From: Ruminococcus sp.
Lineage (GTDB): Bacteria > Bacillota > Clostridia > Oscillospirales > Acutalibacteraceae
Direction of reading: 5' to 3'
NCBI GenBank assembly: GCA_017411835.1
Contig: JAFQPG010000002.1
Coordinates: forward strand, 186,001 to 250,000
Length of the DNA stretch: 64,000 nt
Shown here: piece after piece, positions 26,482 through 35,150 of the stretch
How positions within the stretch are numbered: the first letter of the stretch is position 1
Layout of the letters: the number at the start of each line of letters is the position of its first letter
Notes under the pieces: model-generated
Seen by the model: the letters and a program-made list of their open reading frames with translations, nothing else
Told to the model about the DNA's origin: nothing
Databases searched by the model: none
Program-made: the position numbers and the translations under genes

Positions 26482-27024
26482 TTATTCTTCCATCTGTTTG
26501 CCCAAAAAAGCCGCCGCCGATTGAGCGAGTTTTATCTCGGTTTCGGTAGGCACTTTTATGGTGTCGCCCTTTAGCATCACGACTGCACCGGTGACATCGC
26601 CCGATGCAATAATAGGGTAGATGACAGCCGCTGGCTGGTCCATACCCTCGACCGGCTGAACCTCGTCAACCGAGTTTGTGTGCGCCTGATACGAGCGACG
26701 ATTTTCCATATAGTTTTCAAGCGTTGATGTTACCCTGCGCTCTAAATACTCGCGCTTTGAAACGCCCGCCGCTGCAATCACATGGTCGCGGTCACACACG
26801 AGTGTCGGCATCGAGCTGATGCGCGAAAGAACATCTGCGTACTGAGCCGCAAAGGTGCTAAGCTCGCCGACCGGCGAATATTTTTTAAAGATAACTTCAC
26901 CGTCGGTCGCGGTGTAAATCTCGAGCGGGTCGCCCTCACGAATGCGCAAGGTGCGCCTAATCTCCTTTGGGATAACAACCCTTCCAAGGTCGTCAATTCG
27001 TCTTACAATACCTGTTGCTTTCAT
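26482..27024 (-). CDS. spoVT: Stage V sporulation regulator SpoVT (AbrB family)
   Basis: 180 residues, the length of B. subtilis SpoVT. The N-terminal AbrB swapped-hairpin domain starts MKATGIVRRIDDLGRVVIPK and runs to about residue 52; the remainder is a GAF-like ligand domain. SpoVT modulates SigG-dependent genes in the forespore and affects germination. AAAGGAGAT precedes the start. Its presence implies an organism able, or ancestrally able, to make spores, consistent with the BclA-like gene about 2.5 kb away. Divergent from the radical-SAM pair. Confidence 0.92.
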   Translation of the reverse strand: MKATGIVRRIDDLGRVVIPKEIRRTLRIREGDPLEIYTATDGEVIFKKYSPVGELSTFAAQYADVLSRISSMPTLVCDRDHVIAAAGVSKREYLERRVTSTLENYMENRRSYQAHTNSVDEVQPVEGMDQPAAVIYPIIASGDVTGAVVMLKGDTIKVPTETEIKLAQSAAAFLGKQMEE

Positions 27025-27093
27025 ATATAAATCTCCTTTAATTTTAAATCGTGATGTTATTATCTGTAATTGTGGGAGAAATATACCGCAAGA

Positions 27094-27122
27094 TTTACTT
27101 TTAAGCTAATGTATGTTATAAT
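27094..27122 (+). promoter_or_regulatory. Promoter of the radical-SAM pair
   Basis: TTTACT (27094-27099), 17 bases, perfect TATAAT (27117-27122), 38 bases before the chosen start of the first gene. Confidence 0.65.
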
Positions 27123-27159
27123 ACGAAAAATTATCAATTTATCACGAAATAGGATGCAT

Positions 27160-28062
27160 ATGAAATTATCATCTTTTTCGCATTTTGCCGCCTTTGGTGT
27201 CAAAACGATTCTTTTAAAAAAGAAAACGCCAATTCTTGGAACTGTAATTGTTACTGATAAATGTAATCTACATTGTAAACACTGCTCTGTTAATAACATA
27301 ACCGCCATTGTTCATCCATATAAACAAATTCGTCAGGAAATGCAGCAGCTGTATGATATGGGAGTGCGCATTTTATTCTTTTGTGGCGGCGAAACATTTC
27401 TTTGGAAAGACGGTGGCCGATCACTTCGTGACTTGGTTGTCGAGGCAAAAGAAATGGGGTTTCTTATTGTCAATGTGGTTACAAACGGCACATTCCCGAT
27501 TGATCTACCCGAAGCCGATTTGATTCTTCTGAGTTTAGACGGAGATAAGCAACGTCACAACGAAATTCGCGGCGATACCTATGACACCATTATGGAGAAT
27601 ATCAGCAATGCCACGTCAGATAATATCTGTTTTTATATGGCAATCAATCAAATAAATAAAAACTTTGTTCGAGATGTATGTTTGACTGCCCGTGACACCA
27701 AAAATGTTCGTGCAGTATCTTTTAATTTTCATACACCTTATCTCGATACAAAAGATTTATCTTTAAGCAAAGAGGAAAAAGCCAAGTGCTGTGATACGAT
27801 AACTCAAATGATGAAAGAAGGCGCACCTGTATTCAACCTAAAAAGTGCGTTTCCCTATCTTATTGAAAATTGTTTTCCGACACCTTGTCATCAATGTGTT
27901 GTAATGGAAAACGGAAAGTTATCCACCTGCGGTCGATGCATAGACGTTCCAGGTCTCTGTGAACAATGCGGATACTTTTTCGTTGCCGAATACACCCTTT
28001 TATTTAAAGGTAATCCAAAAATAATTTTTGATATGCTTCGTACATACCTGAAGTACATTTAG
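27160..28062 (+). CDS. Radical SAM enzyme with Cys-rich C-terminus, function unknown
   Basis: 300 residues from the ATG preceded by ATAGG. The radical-SAM motif CNLHCKHC (C35, C39, C42) follows TVIVTDK; the SAM-binding CGGETFLW and NVVTNGT motifs follow in order. The C-terminus holds three CxxC-type pairs (CHQC, CGRC, CEQC, about residues 246-271), suggesting one or two auxiliary iron-sulfur clusters of SPASM/Twitch kind. The last 30 residues are hydrophobic and basic and may touch the membrane. I cannot name the substrate. It is coupled to a HemN-like gene 7 bases downstream and has its own promoter; longer in-frame starts begin at or before the -10 box and are rejected. Confidence 0.85.
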   Translation: MKLSSFSHFAAFGVKTILLKKKTPILGTVIVTDKCNLHCKHCSVNNITAIVHPYKQIRQEMQQLYDMGVRILFFCGGETFLWKDGGRSLRDLVVEAKEMGFLIVNVVTNGTFPIDLPEADLILLSLDGDKQRHNEIRGDTYDTIMENISNATSDNICFYMAINQINKNFVRDVCLTARDTKNVRAVSFNFHTPYLDTKDLSLSKEEKAKCCDTITQMMKEGAPVFNLKSAFPYLIENCFPTPCHQCVVMENGKLSTCGRCIDVPGLCEQCGYFFVAEYTLLFKGNPKIIFDMLRTYLKYI

Positions 28063-28069
28063 GAGAAAT

Positions 28070-29323
28070 ATGAGCTTTATTACAAGTTTAACCAGAATGT
28101 GGCTTACACGAACGGCAAAGCCATTTACATTTATGAATGAATATGATCGAATATTGCCTTTTATGGAATGCGAAAATCTCGGGTTGTATGTTCATATCCC
28201 TTTCTGTAAAAGTATATGCGATTTTTGCCCGTATTGTAAGGTGCGCTATTCAGCCGACTTGTGTAACAAATACATAGATGCTTTAATCAAAGAAATTCAC
28301 ATTGTCGGTGGTCAAAACATTAAAAAGAAAACGGTGACAAGTCTATATTTTGGCGGTGGCACCCCGGCACTTGCGGCAACTCGCATAAAGGAAATTGTTG
28401 ATGCTTTAAATGAGCATTTCATCATCACAGACGGAATAGGGTTGGAACTTCACCCTGACAATGTAAATGTGGAAATATTGCAAATTTTGAAAGATGCCGG
28501 TGTAACAAAAATCAGCATTGGAATCCAATCTTTCTGCGATAAATATCAGAAGATTCTCGGCAGAAAGAAAATTGACACCTCTGCAATGATGTCTGCTTTG
28601 GCGGCTGTTCCTTTTGAAACCGTTTCGATGGACTTTATTTTTGCGCTACCCGGGCAGACCTATAATGATCTGAAATCTGATATTGATACAGCTTTTTCTT
28701 TGGGTGCAAACCACATTGCCATTTACCCTTTTATTGATTTCACTTTTACTAAAAGTCCTGTTGTGGCAATGCCTAAAAAAGAAAAGCGCAAGTTGCTTGA
28801 TGCAATTACGCAATACTGCTTGAGCAAAGGCTATCTACGAGATTCAATCTGGACTTTTTCAAGCAAACCGAATGCAAAATACTCATCAATGACTAGAGAT
28901 AATTTTCTTGGGTTTGGTTGCTCTGCTACCAGTCTTTTTAAGGAACAATTCAAAATTAATACGTTCAATGTAGAATCCTATTGTGAACGAATCGCTTCGA
29001 ACGACCTGGCTACATCTTTGACAATTCGTTTTACCAAACGACAGAGAATGATTTATTGGTTATTCTGGACGGCGTACAGTACAAAAGTAAATACTAAAGA
29101 TTTTGAAAAATTCTTTGGTGTTCCTCTCAAAAAAATGTACGGTTTTGAATTATGGATATCAAAGAGGTTAGGCTTTGTCAAGGAATATAACGGTATTTAT
29201 GAAATGACCTTAAAAGGAGCTTTTTATTACCACTATTATGAAAATTTTTATACGCTGTCATATATCGATAAAATGTGGGGAATTATGCGCAAGGAATCGT
29301 TCCCTAAAGAAATTAAATTGTAA
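28070..29323 (+). CDS. HemN/HemW-like radical SAM protein
   Basis: 417 residues of the coproporphyrinogen dehydrogenase superfamily. YVHIPFCKSICDFCPYC gives C46, C50, C53 and C56; the fourth Cys is spaced CxxC where HemN has CxC. LYFGGGTPAL, KISIGIQSF and DFIFALPGQT are typical superfamily segments. The C-terminal about 110 residues look like the winged-helix HemN_C domain. Members include HemN, HemW (heme chaperone), heme-degrading methyltransferases and others, so the name does not prove heme chemistry. Operon with the preceding radical-SAM gene (7-base gap, GGAGAAAT site). A strong terminator follows. Confidence 0.85.
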   Translation: MSFITSLTRMWLTRTAKPFTFMNEYDRILPFMECENLGLYVHIPFCKSICDFCPYCKVRYSADLCNKYIDALIKEIHIVGGQNIKKKTVTSLYFGGGTPALAATRIKEIVDALNEHFIITDGIGLELHPDNVNVEILQILKDAGVTKISIGIQSFCDKYQKILGRKKIDTSAMMSALAAVPFETVSMDFIFALPGQTYNDLKSDIDTAFSLGANHIAIYPFIDFTFTKSPVVAMPKKEKRKLLDAITQYCLSKGYLRDSIWTFSSKPNAKYSSMTRDNFLGFGCSATSLFKEQFKINTFNVESYCERIASNDLATSLTIRFTKRQRMIYWLFWTAYSTKVNTKDFEKFFGVPLKKMYGFELWISKRLGFVKEYNGIYEMTLKGAFYYHYYENFYTLSYIDKMWGIMRKESFPKEIKL

Positions 29324-29354
29324 AAGCGAGGTGAAATTCACCTCGCTTTTGTTG
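29322..29354 (+). terminator. Rho-independent terminator
   Basis: AAAAGCGAGGTGA (29322-29334) pairs perfectly with TCACCTCGCTTTT (29338-29350), overlapping the stop codon of the HemN-like gene. Confidence 0.88.
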
Positions 29355-29424
29355 TGTATAGGTCAAAATATGATTTGTAAAGTTAAGTCACAATTTATAT
29401 TTTTATGCTATGCTAGAAATAGTT

Positions 29425-29460
29425 AAGGCACATTCCATTTTGAAATGTGCCTTGTTTTTA
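29425..29460. terminator. Terminator-like hairpin facing the collagen-like gene
   Basis: AAGGCACATT (29425-29434) pairs with AATGTGCCTT (29444-29453). A T-run (GTTTTTA) follows on the plus strand; the minus side is poorer. It may serve as a second stop for the forward operon and as the end of the collagen-like gene. Confidence 0.6.
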
Positions 29461-29478
29461 TCAATCAGTTGTTTTTAA

Positions 29479-30504
29479 TTATGCGAGCTGAGTAATTACA
29501 AGATGTGCGGATACAGGTCGTGTTCCGCCTGCGAGCGGTGTAATGGTGAGTGCTGTTGCGTTACCAGCAGGATTTCGTACAGTCAGGACTGAATCTTCAA
29601 CAGTTGTTGTGACAATAGACATACCAACAATCTGGGAAGTGCCTGTTGCTCTGCCAACAACGGTGTAGTCTAAATCTTCTCCGTTTAAGGTAAGAAGTAG
29701 CTGACCCGGTTCGTCTACGCTGACCTCGAAAAGTATCTGATAAGTTCCGATTGGACCTAAACTGAATGAGCTGTCGCTTGTTCTTGTAATATCGGTGCTG
29801 CTTATAGCTCCGTTTTCAGGGAAGCTGACATCAGTACCGGGAGCAACTGTTGCAGCATTGTCTGGTGGCATCAACGCATAAAAATCTGCAAAGTTAAGCA
29901 CTCCGCCCGGTTCGCCCTGCGGACCCTGAGGACCAACAGGACCGATAGGACCGGTAGCACCAGTCGCACCTGTTTCGCCCTGTGGACCCTGTGGACCGGC
30001 AGGACCAATAGGACCGGTAGCACCAGTCGCGCCTGTTTCACCCTGCGGACCCTGAGGACCGGCAGGACCTGTCGCACCTGTTTCACCCTGCGGACCCTGA
30101 GGACCGGCAGGACCGATAGGACCGGTAGCACCAGTCGCGCCCGTTTCACCCTGCGGACCCTGAGGACCGGCAGGACCGATAGGACCGGTAGCACCAGTAG
30201 CGCCTGTTTCGCCCTGAGGACCCTGAGGGCCGGCAGGACCGACAGGACCTGTCGCACCTGTTTCGCCCTGCGGACCCTGTGGACCTACAGCACCTGTAGC
30301 ACCGATAGGGCCTTGTGGGCCGATTGGACCTTGAGGACCGACAGGACCTTGTGGGCCGGCAGGTCCTATTTGACAACAGCAACAGGAATATCTATTCACG
30401 CAGGAATTATTTTGACGCTCGAAATTATAGGCTTGCTGACAGTTATCTATATTATTATCATCATAATAGTTATTATTAAAATCATAACAACTCCATTTGT
30501 TCAT
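29479..30504 (-). CDS. Collagen-like (BclA-type) spore surface protein
   Basis: 341 residues in three parts. N-terminus 1-46 is rich in Asn, Tyr and Cys, ending with four consecutive Cys (41-44). Residues 47-about 199 are an unbroken run of about 51 Gly-X-Y triplets. Residues 200-341 form a globular domain resembling the trimeric C-terminal head of BclA (it starts [15 protein letters not shown]- and L-rich beta strands). BclA proteins form hair-like filaments on exosporia. AAGGAGGTG precedes the start. On the minus strand CATATTATG (30540-30532) resembles a mother-cell sigma-E/K -10, only a weak hint. No signal peptide, as expected for spore-coat delivery. Confidence 0.88.
   Translation of the reverse strand: MNKWSCYDFNNNYYDDNNIDNCQQAYNFERQNNSCVNRYSCCCCQIGPAGPQGPVGPQGPIGPQGPIGATGAVGPQGPQGETGATGPVGPAGPQGPQGETGATGATGPIGPAGPQGPQGETGATGATGPIGPAGPQGPQGETGATGPAGPQGPQGETGATGATGPIGPAGPQGPQGETGATGATGPIGPVGPQGPQGEPGGVLNFADFYALMPPDNAATVAPGTDVSFPENGAISSTDITRTSDSSFSLGPIGTYQILFEVSVDEPGQLLLTLNGEDLDYTVVGRATGTSQIVGMSIVTTTVEDSVLTVRNPAGNATALTITPLAGGTRPVSAHLVITQLA
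29908..30366 (-). repeat. Tandem repeats encoding Gly-X-Y triplets
   Basis: Coding tandem repeat of the collagen-like gene. The main unit is 63 bp, encoding [21 protein letters not shown], present in several near-identical copies; one copy is 18 bp shorter (lacks GATGPI). The 5' part of the run is more diverged. Copy number is likely to vary between strains through slippage in units that keep the frame. Confidence 0.9.
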
Positions 30505-30615
30505 TCTTGCACCTCCTTAAATGGTGTATTACATAATATGCTTATCCATGCTATAGTGGTACTAAGAGGATAACTCAAAGATGAAAATAACTATTTTATC
30601 AAGCACTATTTTTAA

Positions 30616-30643
30616 TTGCGTTTTTTGATATTTGTAGTATAAT
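30616..30643 (+). promoter_or_regulatory. Possible promoter of the K+ channel gene
   Basis: TATAAT (30638-30643) with TTGCGT (30616-30621) 16 bases upstream. The -10 is perfect, the -35 weak. Confidence 0.45.
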
Positions 30644-30685
30644 AAAAATGATATAGCTGTAAGGTATTTGTAAAGGGGAATGGGT

Positions 30686-31114
30686 ATGAAACGATTAAGA
30701 GTACTTAAAAATATCTTAGTCCGTACTAAGACACATCACATCATAGCTGTATATACGCTTTTTGTATTGCTCTGCGCTCTTGTTATTTTATTTGTTGAGC
30801 CTGATATAAAAAGGTATGCAGATGCGCTTTGGTATTGCTATGCGGTTGTGTCTACTGCGGGCTTTGGCGATGTTGTGGTTACCACCGCAATTGCAAAAAT
30901 TCTTTCTCTGCTTGTTACTATATATTCGATTTTAGTTATCGCAATCGTTACGGGTGTTGTGGTTAATTTTTACACCGAGATAACCGAGCTTCAGAAAAAA
31001 GAAACGCTCACAGCATTTATGTATAAATTAGAGCACCTAGACGAGATGTCAAAAGACGAGTTAAAAGAGATATCTAATCAGGTCAAAAGATTTAACGATA
31101 ACATTAAAAATTAA
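30686..31114 (+). CDS. Two-helix potassium channel (KcsA-like)
   Basis: 142 residues. A short basic N-terminus, TM1 (about 19-38), pore helix and filter, TM2 (about 70-95), then a charged cytoplasmic helix. The filter reads STAGFGD instead of the common TTVGYGD; GFG filters occur in working K+ channels, but the Ala in place of Val is less usual. The second ATG (30686) is chosen because AAGGGGAA (30673-30680) is better spaced from it than from ATG 30680. It stands alone and ends at a bidirectional terminator shared with hydF. Confidence 0.85.
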   Translation: MKRLRVLKNILVRTKTHHIIAVYTLFVLLCALVILFVEPDIKRYADALWYCYAVVSTAGFGDVVVTTAIAKILSLLVTIYSILVIAIVTGVVVNFYTEITELQKKETLTAFMYKLEHLDEMSKDELKEISNQVKRFNDNIKN

Positions 31115-31127
31115 TACCGGCACAAAT

Positions 31128-31162
31128 AAAAACGCTCACCTTTTTCGGGTGAGCGTTTTTTA
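31128..31162. terminator. Bidirectional terminator
   Basis: AAAAACGCTCACC (31128-31140) pairs with GGTGAGCGTTTTT (31148-31160). T-runs on both sides serve the convergent K+ channel and hydF genes; the arm touches the hydF stop codon. Confidence 0.88.
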
Positions 31163-32359
31163 AAGCATTTCTAAAATATCGGGAAAAGGAGCTAAAGAGC
31201 GTTTTAAAATATTGTGCATATGCGCAATCGCAACACCGTAGTTTACAATCGGTATTGACTGGGCATTTGCTTTTTGCATACGGGCTTTCATTTCTTTTTC
31301 ATTTAACATACAACCGCCACAATGTACAATTAGCTTAAACTGCGACAAGTCCTCAGGAAAGGTACCGCCACTTGTAAAGGTGTAATGCGGTTTAGCATTT
31401 GTGAATTTTTCAATCCACATCGGCATTTTGACAGTTCCGATGTCGTTGCATTGGCGGTGGTGGGTACAGCCCTCGGCGATTAAAACCTTGTCGGAGTCCT
31501 TAAGCCTTGATAAGGCTACGGCACCATCTACAAGAGTTTTTAAATCGCCTTTGTATCGTGCCATAAGTATAGAAAAAGATGTAAGCGTAATATCTTTTGG
31601 TGTGATTTCTGCGACTTTTTCAAAAGCCTGTGAATCAGTGATAACAAGCTTTGGCTTTTTAGAAAGCGAGGAAAGTGTCTTATCTAATTCTTCCACCTGT
31701 GTGCAGATACACATACAGTGGTTGTCGAGTATATCGCGCATCACCATTTGCTGTGGGAGTATCAGCCTGCCTTTAGGGGCTGACTTGTCAATCGGTATAA
31801 CAAGCACAACAAGGTCTTGCTCGCTTAGTAAATCTGATACAATCGGTTTATCTTTTTTTGCTTTTTTACTTAGCTTTGCGATTAATTCTTTAAGCTCGTT
31901 TATGTTTTCATTTGTTTTAGCGCTGACGTAGATTTCGTTATCGGCAAGGTTTACTTTTTCACTAATCAAATCAGCCTTATTGTACGCAACGATAAACGGA
32001 AGCTCACGTTCTTTAAAGCTATTAATAAGCTCAATATCCTGCTCGCTTTTTCCTTTTTGAGCGTCGATAACAAGCACAGCGATATCGGTTGAAGAGAGCA
32101 CCTCTTTTGCTCTTTTTACACGCATTTCACCCAAAGCACCCTCATCATCAAGCCCCGGTGTATCGATAATTACAACAGGGCCTAAAGGTAGTAGCTCCAT
32201 TGCTTTTTTAACAGGGTCGGTGGTAGTGCCTTTTATGTCGGATACAAGCGATAACTGCTGATTTGTCACAGCATTCACAACGCTCGATTTACCTGCGTTT
32301 CTCATACCGAAAAAGCCGATGTGCATGCGCTCGCTTGATGGTGTGTTTTGAAGGCTCAT
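31160..32359 (-). CDS. hydF: [FeFe]-hydrogenase maturation GTPase HydF
   Basis: HydF is the scaffold that assembles the 2Fe subcluster and delivers it to apo-hydrogenase HydA. 399 residues. The N-terminal TrmE-like GTPase domain has GMRNAGKSSVVNAV (G1), GTTTDPVKK (G2), DTPGLDDEG (G3) and YNKADL (G4); a dimerisation domain follows. The C-terminal cluster-binding ligands are visible as CTHH near residue 300 and HCGGC near 350 (CxHx~50HCxxC). Last gene of the regulator-hydE-hydG-hydF operon, 26 bases after hydG. Confidence 0.95.
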   Translation of the reverse strand: MSLQNTPSSERMHIGFFGMRNAGKSSVVNAVTNQQLSLVSDIKGTTTDPVKKAMELLPLGPVVIIDTPGLDDEGALGEMRVKRAKEVLSSTDIAVLVIDAQKGKSEQDIELINSFKERELPFIVAYNKADLISEKVNLADNEIYVSAKTNENINELKELIAKLSKKAKKDKPIVSDLLSEQDLVVLVIPIDKSAPKGRLILPQQMVMRDILDNHCMCICTQVEELDKTLSSLSKKPKLVITDSQAFEKVAEITPKDITLTSFSILMARYKGDLKTLVDGAVALSRLKDSDKVLIAEGCTHHRQCNDIGTVKMPMWIEKFTNAKPHYTFTSGGTFPEDLSQFKLIVHCGGCMLNEKEMKARMQKANAQSIPIVNYGVAIAHMHNILKRSLAPFPDILEML

Positions 32360-32385
32360 ATTATCCTCCTTATATTTGACTTATA

Positions 32386-33834
32386 TTAGAATCTGAAATC
32401 TCTGCGGTTTGAGTTCATAATATCGTCGATATTATGCTGGGCTATTTCACGCACTCTGTCTTTTGGAATTCTCAAAAGCTCTTTTTTAATAAGTTCGTAG
32501 CCGACCTTTTTGGTGTCCTCACTTGCGTAGTCCTCTAGATATTCTGTTAATGTCATTAACGCGTTAGGGTGACAGCAGTTAAGAATCTGTCCGCTTTTGC
32601 ACAAGCTCATAAAGCGGTCACCTGTACGACCTTCTCTATAGCACGCAGTACAGAATGACGGAATATGGCCGTTTTCCATAAGCCATTTTACAACCTCGTC
32701 GAGTGTACGCTGGTCAGATACATCAAACTGCTCGGTGTCGTGTGGACGCTCCTGCGTAGTATAACCGCCGACAGATGTACGAGAGCCACCGCTCACCTGC
32801 GAAATGCCAAGTCTTAAAAGCTTTGAACGAACCTCTTCGCTTTCTCGAGTTGAAATAATCATACCTGTGTATGGAACAGCAAGACGGATACACGCTGTAA
32901 TTTTTGCAAAAATTTCGTCGGAAATAGAGTTATCAAAAGCATCTGGGTCGATGTCGTCAGCGCGTTTGATACGAGGCACAGAAATCGTATGCGGGCCGAC
33001 ACCATGAACAGCCTCTAAATGTTCAGCATGCATAATAAGTCCTGCAAACTCGTATTTGTAAAGCTCAAGACCAAATAGTACGCCCAAGCCTACGTCGTCG
33101 ATGCCACCCTCCATAGCTCTGTCCATAGCTTCAGTATGGTAGTCGTAGTCGTGCTTAGGACCTGTTGGATGAAGTTTTAAATAGCTTTCTTTGTGGTAGG
33201 TTTCCTGAAACAGAATGTAAGTACCGATGCCTGCGTCCTTTAGCTTCCGGTAGTTTTCTACGGTAGTTGCCGCGATGTTAACATTAACTCTGCGGATATC
33301 ACCGTTTTTATGGTGAACGCTGTAGATAGTTTTGATACACTCTAAAATGTATTCGATAGGGTTGTTTACAGGGTCTTCACCTGATTCGATCGCAAGACGC
33401 TTGTGACCCATATCCTGCAAAGCGATTACTTCCGCTTTTACTTCTTCCTGTGTGAGCTTTTTGCGTGGAATACGCTTATTTTTTAAGTGATACGGACAGT
33501 ACACACAGCCGTTTACGCAGTAGTTAGATAAATAAAGCGGTGCAAAAATAACGATTCGGTTGCCGTAAAAAGCAAGCTTGATTTCTTCAGCAATCTGATA
33601 AATTTGCTCTACTTTTTCCGGAATATCGCACGCTAAAAGCACAGAAGCCTCTCTGTGGGTAAGACCACTGCAGGTGTAGCCTGTAGCGGTTTTCTTTGGA
33701 CGTGCCTTTTCAAGTATTTTATCAATAAGCTCAACGTTGTTTTTATTTTGTTCAGCATACTCTAGAGTTTCTCTGATTTCAGCATCATTGATAAACTCTT
33801 CTGCTTTTAGTGATTTAGGGTTATAAATTGCCAT
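32386..33834 (-). CDS. hydG: [FeFe]-hydrogenase maturase HydG (tyrosine lyase)
   Basis: HydG cleaves tyrosine to p-cresol and dehydroglycine, giving the CO and CN ligands of the H-cluster. 482 residues, normal. The radical-SAM motif lies in NYCVNGCVYCPYH. The C-terminal auxiliary cluster motif CTACYREGRTGDRFM with a downstream CC pair distinguishes it from ThiH. ATG 33834 is chosen for the upstream AAGGAG, which lies across the hydE stop; an in-frame ATG at 33870 is inside hydE. Translationally coupled to hydE. Confidence 0.95.
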   Translation of the reverse strand: MAIYNPKSLKAEEFINDAEIRETLEYAEQNKNNVELIDKILEKARPKKTATGYTCSGLTHREASVLLACDIPEKVEQIYQIAEEIKLAFYGNRIVIFAPLYLSNYCVNGCVYCPYHLKNKRIPRKKLTQEEVKAEVIALQDMGHKRLAIESGEDPVNNPIEYILECIKTIYSVHHKNGDIRRVNVNIAATTVENYRKLKDAGIGTYILFQETYHKESYLKLHPTGPKHDYDYHTEAMDRAMEGGIDDVGLGVLFGLELYKYEFAGLIMHAEHLEAVHGVGPHTISVPRIKRADDIDPDAFDNSISDEIFAKITACIRLAVPYTGMIISTRESEEVRSKLLRLGISQVSGGSRTSVGGYTTQERPHDTEQFDVSDQRTLDEVVKWLMENGHIPSFCTACYREGRTGDRFMSLCKSGQILNCCHPNALMTLTEYLEDYASEDTKKVGYELIKKELLRIPKDRVREIAQHNIDDIMNSNRRDFRF

Positions 33835-33838
33835 AGTA

Positions 33839-34888
33839 TTACTCCTTAGATATATCGCCTCGGTCGACAACGACCTCGTAGCCGATTTTTTGCATTGATA
33901 TTTTTAGTTTATTTAAGCTCTGGGCTGATTCTTCGCCCGTACTGATTTTGCCGTCATACAAAGTGTACTTTTTGCGAACTGACATAGGGGACAGGTTTGG
34001 CATAATTACGTTTGCGCCAGAAAGTATGCCACGCTCTCTGCCGTCGGTTTCTACCGTACCCAAAGCGGTTGTAGCAGGCAGTAGGATATTCGGTTTAATC
34101 AGCCTTATAATAGACAACAGGTAACAGCAAAGAGAAGCATCTCCTGCTTTATAGTCTTTAAACGGTGTCTGTTTGTGTGGGATAAAAGGCCCGATACCGC
34201 ACATATCAGGCTTGAAACTTTCAATGAATTTTAAGTCCTGTGCAATATTTCTGGTTGTCTGGTACGGTGAGCCCACCATAAACCCGCAACCTGTCTGAAA
34301 ACCGATTTCCTTTAAATTTTCAAGACATTCTATCCTGTCTTTTAAGGTAAGATTTTTTGGATGAAGCTTTGAGTAGTGAAGCTCATCTGCACTCTCGTGC
34401 CTTAAAAGATAGCGGTCAGCCCCCGCATCATATAGCTTTTGGTAGCTTTCTTTAGAGCGCTCACCAATAGATAAGGTAACAGCACAGTCAGGGTAGCTGC
34501 TTTTTATCTTAGATAATAAATCGCACAGCCACTCATCGGAAAAACTGCCGTCTTCGCCTGCTTGCAGTACAAAGGTACGAAAACCTAAAGCGTAGCCTTC
34601 ATCACAGCAAGAAAGTATATCGCTAATACTTAGTCTGTAGCGTTCACAATTTAGGTTGCTTTTTCTGATACCGCAGTAGTAGCAGTCGTTTTTGCAGATA
34701 TTACTGATTTCGATAAGTCCACGCACGAAAACTTTGTTCTGATAAACCTCTTTGCGTTTTTGTACTGCATAGCTTCTAAGTAACTGTGTTGACTCTTCAT
34801 TTCGATTTGCAATCAGGTATTCGTATTCGTCTATGCTAAGACTTTTTGTTTTGTAAAGCTTTTCTATTAAATTTATACACTTATTCAT
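33839..34888 (-). CDS. hydE: [FeFe]-hydrogenase maturase HydE
   Basis: HydE is a radical-SAM enzyme that processes the HydG-derived Fe(CO)2(CN)-cysteine synthon during H-cluster assembly. 349 residues. The CxxxCxxC motif is in SNICKNDCYYCGIR (near 62-75), followed by LQAGEDGSF, GCGFMVGSPYQT and GIGPFIPH, all typical of HydE/BioB-like barrels. It overlaps the upstream regulator gene by 8 bases and hydG follows within a few bases. Confidence 0.94.
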   Translation of the reverse strand: MNKCINLIEKLYKTKSLSIDEYEYLIANRNEESTQLLRSYAVQKRKEVYQNKVFVRGLIEISNICKNDCYYCGIRKSNLNCERYRLSISDILSCCDEGYALGFRTFVLQAGEDGSFSDEWLCDLLSKIKSSYPDCAVTLSIGERSKESYQKLYDAGADRYLLRHESADELHYSKLHPKNLTLKDRIECLENLKEIGFQTGCGFMVGSPYQTTRNIAQDLKFIESFKPDMCGIGPFIPHKQTPFKDYKAGDASLCCYLLSIIRLIKPNILLPATTALGTVETDGRERGILSGANVIMPNLSPMSVRKKYTLYDGKISTGEESAQSLNKLKISMQKIGYEVVVDRGDISKE

Positions 34889-35138
34889 TGCTGATCACGT
34901 TTGAGTAAGCAGTCTTGACGGTAACGCCATCAATATTGCCGATTTTCCCACATAGCGCAGAGATGATATCCTGAGGTGCATCGATTACTACGCTTATTAC
35001 AGAAATATGCTTTTCTCTGTACGGAATACCCATTCTGCCGATTATGTACTCACCTGCCTGATGCAAAACCAAATTAAGTTTTTCGGTAGAGTCATTATTT
35101 TCTACAATAATGCTCATAACTGCAATTCGCTTTTCCAT
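34881..35138 (-). CDS. TM1266-family iron-only hydrogenase system regulator
   Basis: Small ACT-like protein of 85 residues, regularly first in hydEGF operons and annotated as a hydrogenase system regulator; mechanism unknown. It shows MEKRIAVMSIIVEN, then GEYIIGRMGIPYRE and VISVVIDAPQDIISALCGK, the NikR C-terminal/ACT-like pattern. The ATG at 35138 has GGAGG 5 bases upstream; an in-frame ATG at 35180 lies in the terminator hairpin and is rejected. The 3' end overlaps hydE. Expression is probably controlled by the leader described separately. Confidence 0.88.
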   Translation of the reverse strand: MEKRIAVMSIIVENNDSTEKLNLVLHQAGEYIIGRMGIPYREKHISVISVVIDAPQDIISALCGKIGNIDGVTVKTAYSNVISNE

Positions 35139-35150
35139 ATTACCTCCATT

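Noticed and set aside
29908-30366. Regular direct repeats resembling a CRISPR array
   Set aside because: Units are contiguous with no unique spacers, lie inside a coding frame and encode Gly-X-Y triplets; no cas genes nearby.
29871-30382. Alternative-frame open frames with Arg/Leu/Val- or Cys/Arg/Ser-rich repeats
   Set aside because: They are frame shadows of the collagen tandem repeats; periodic composition comes from the repeat, and the Gly-X-Y frame has the ribosome binding site and a globular C-terminus.
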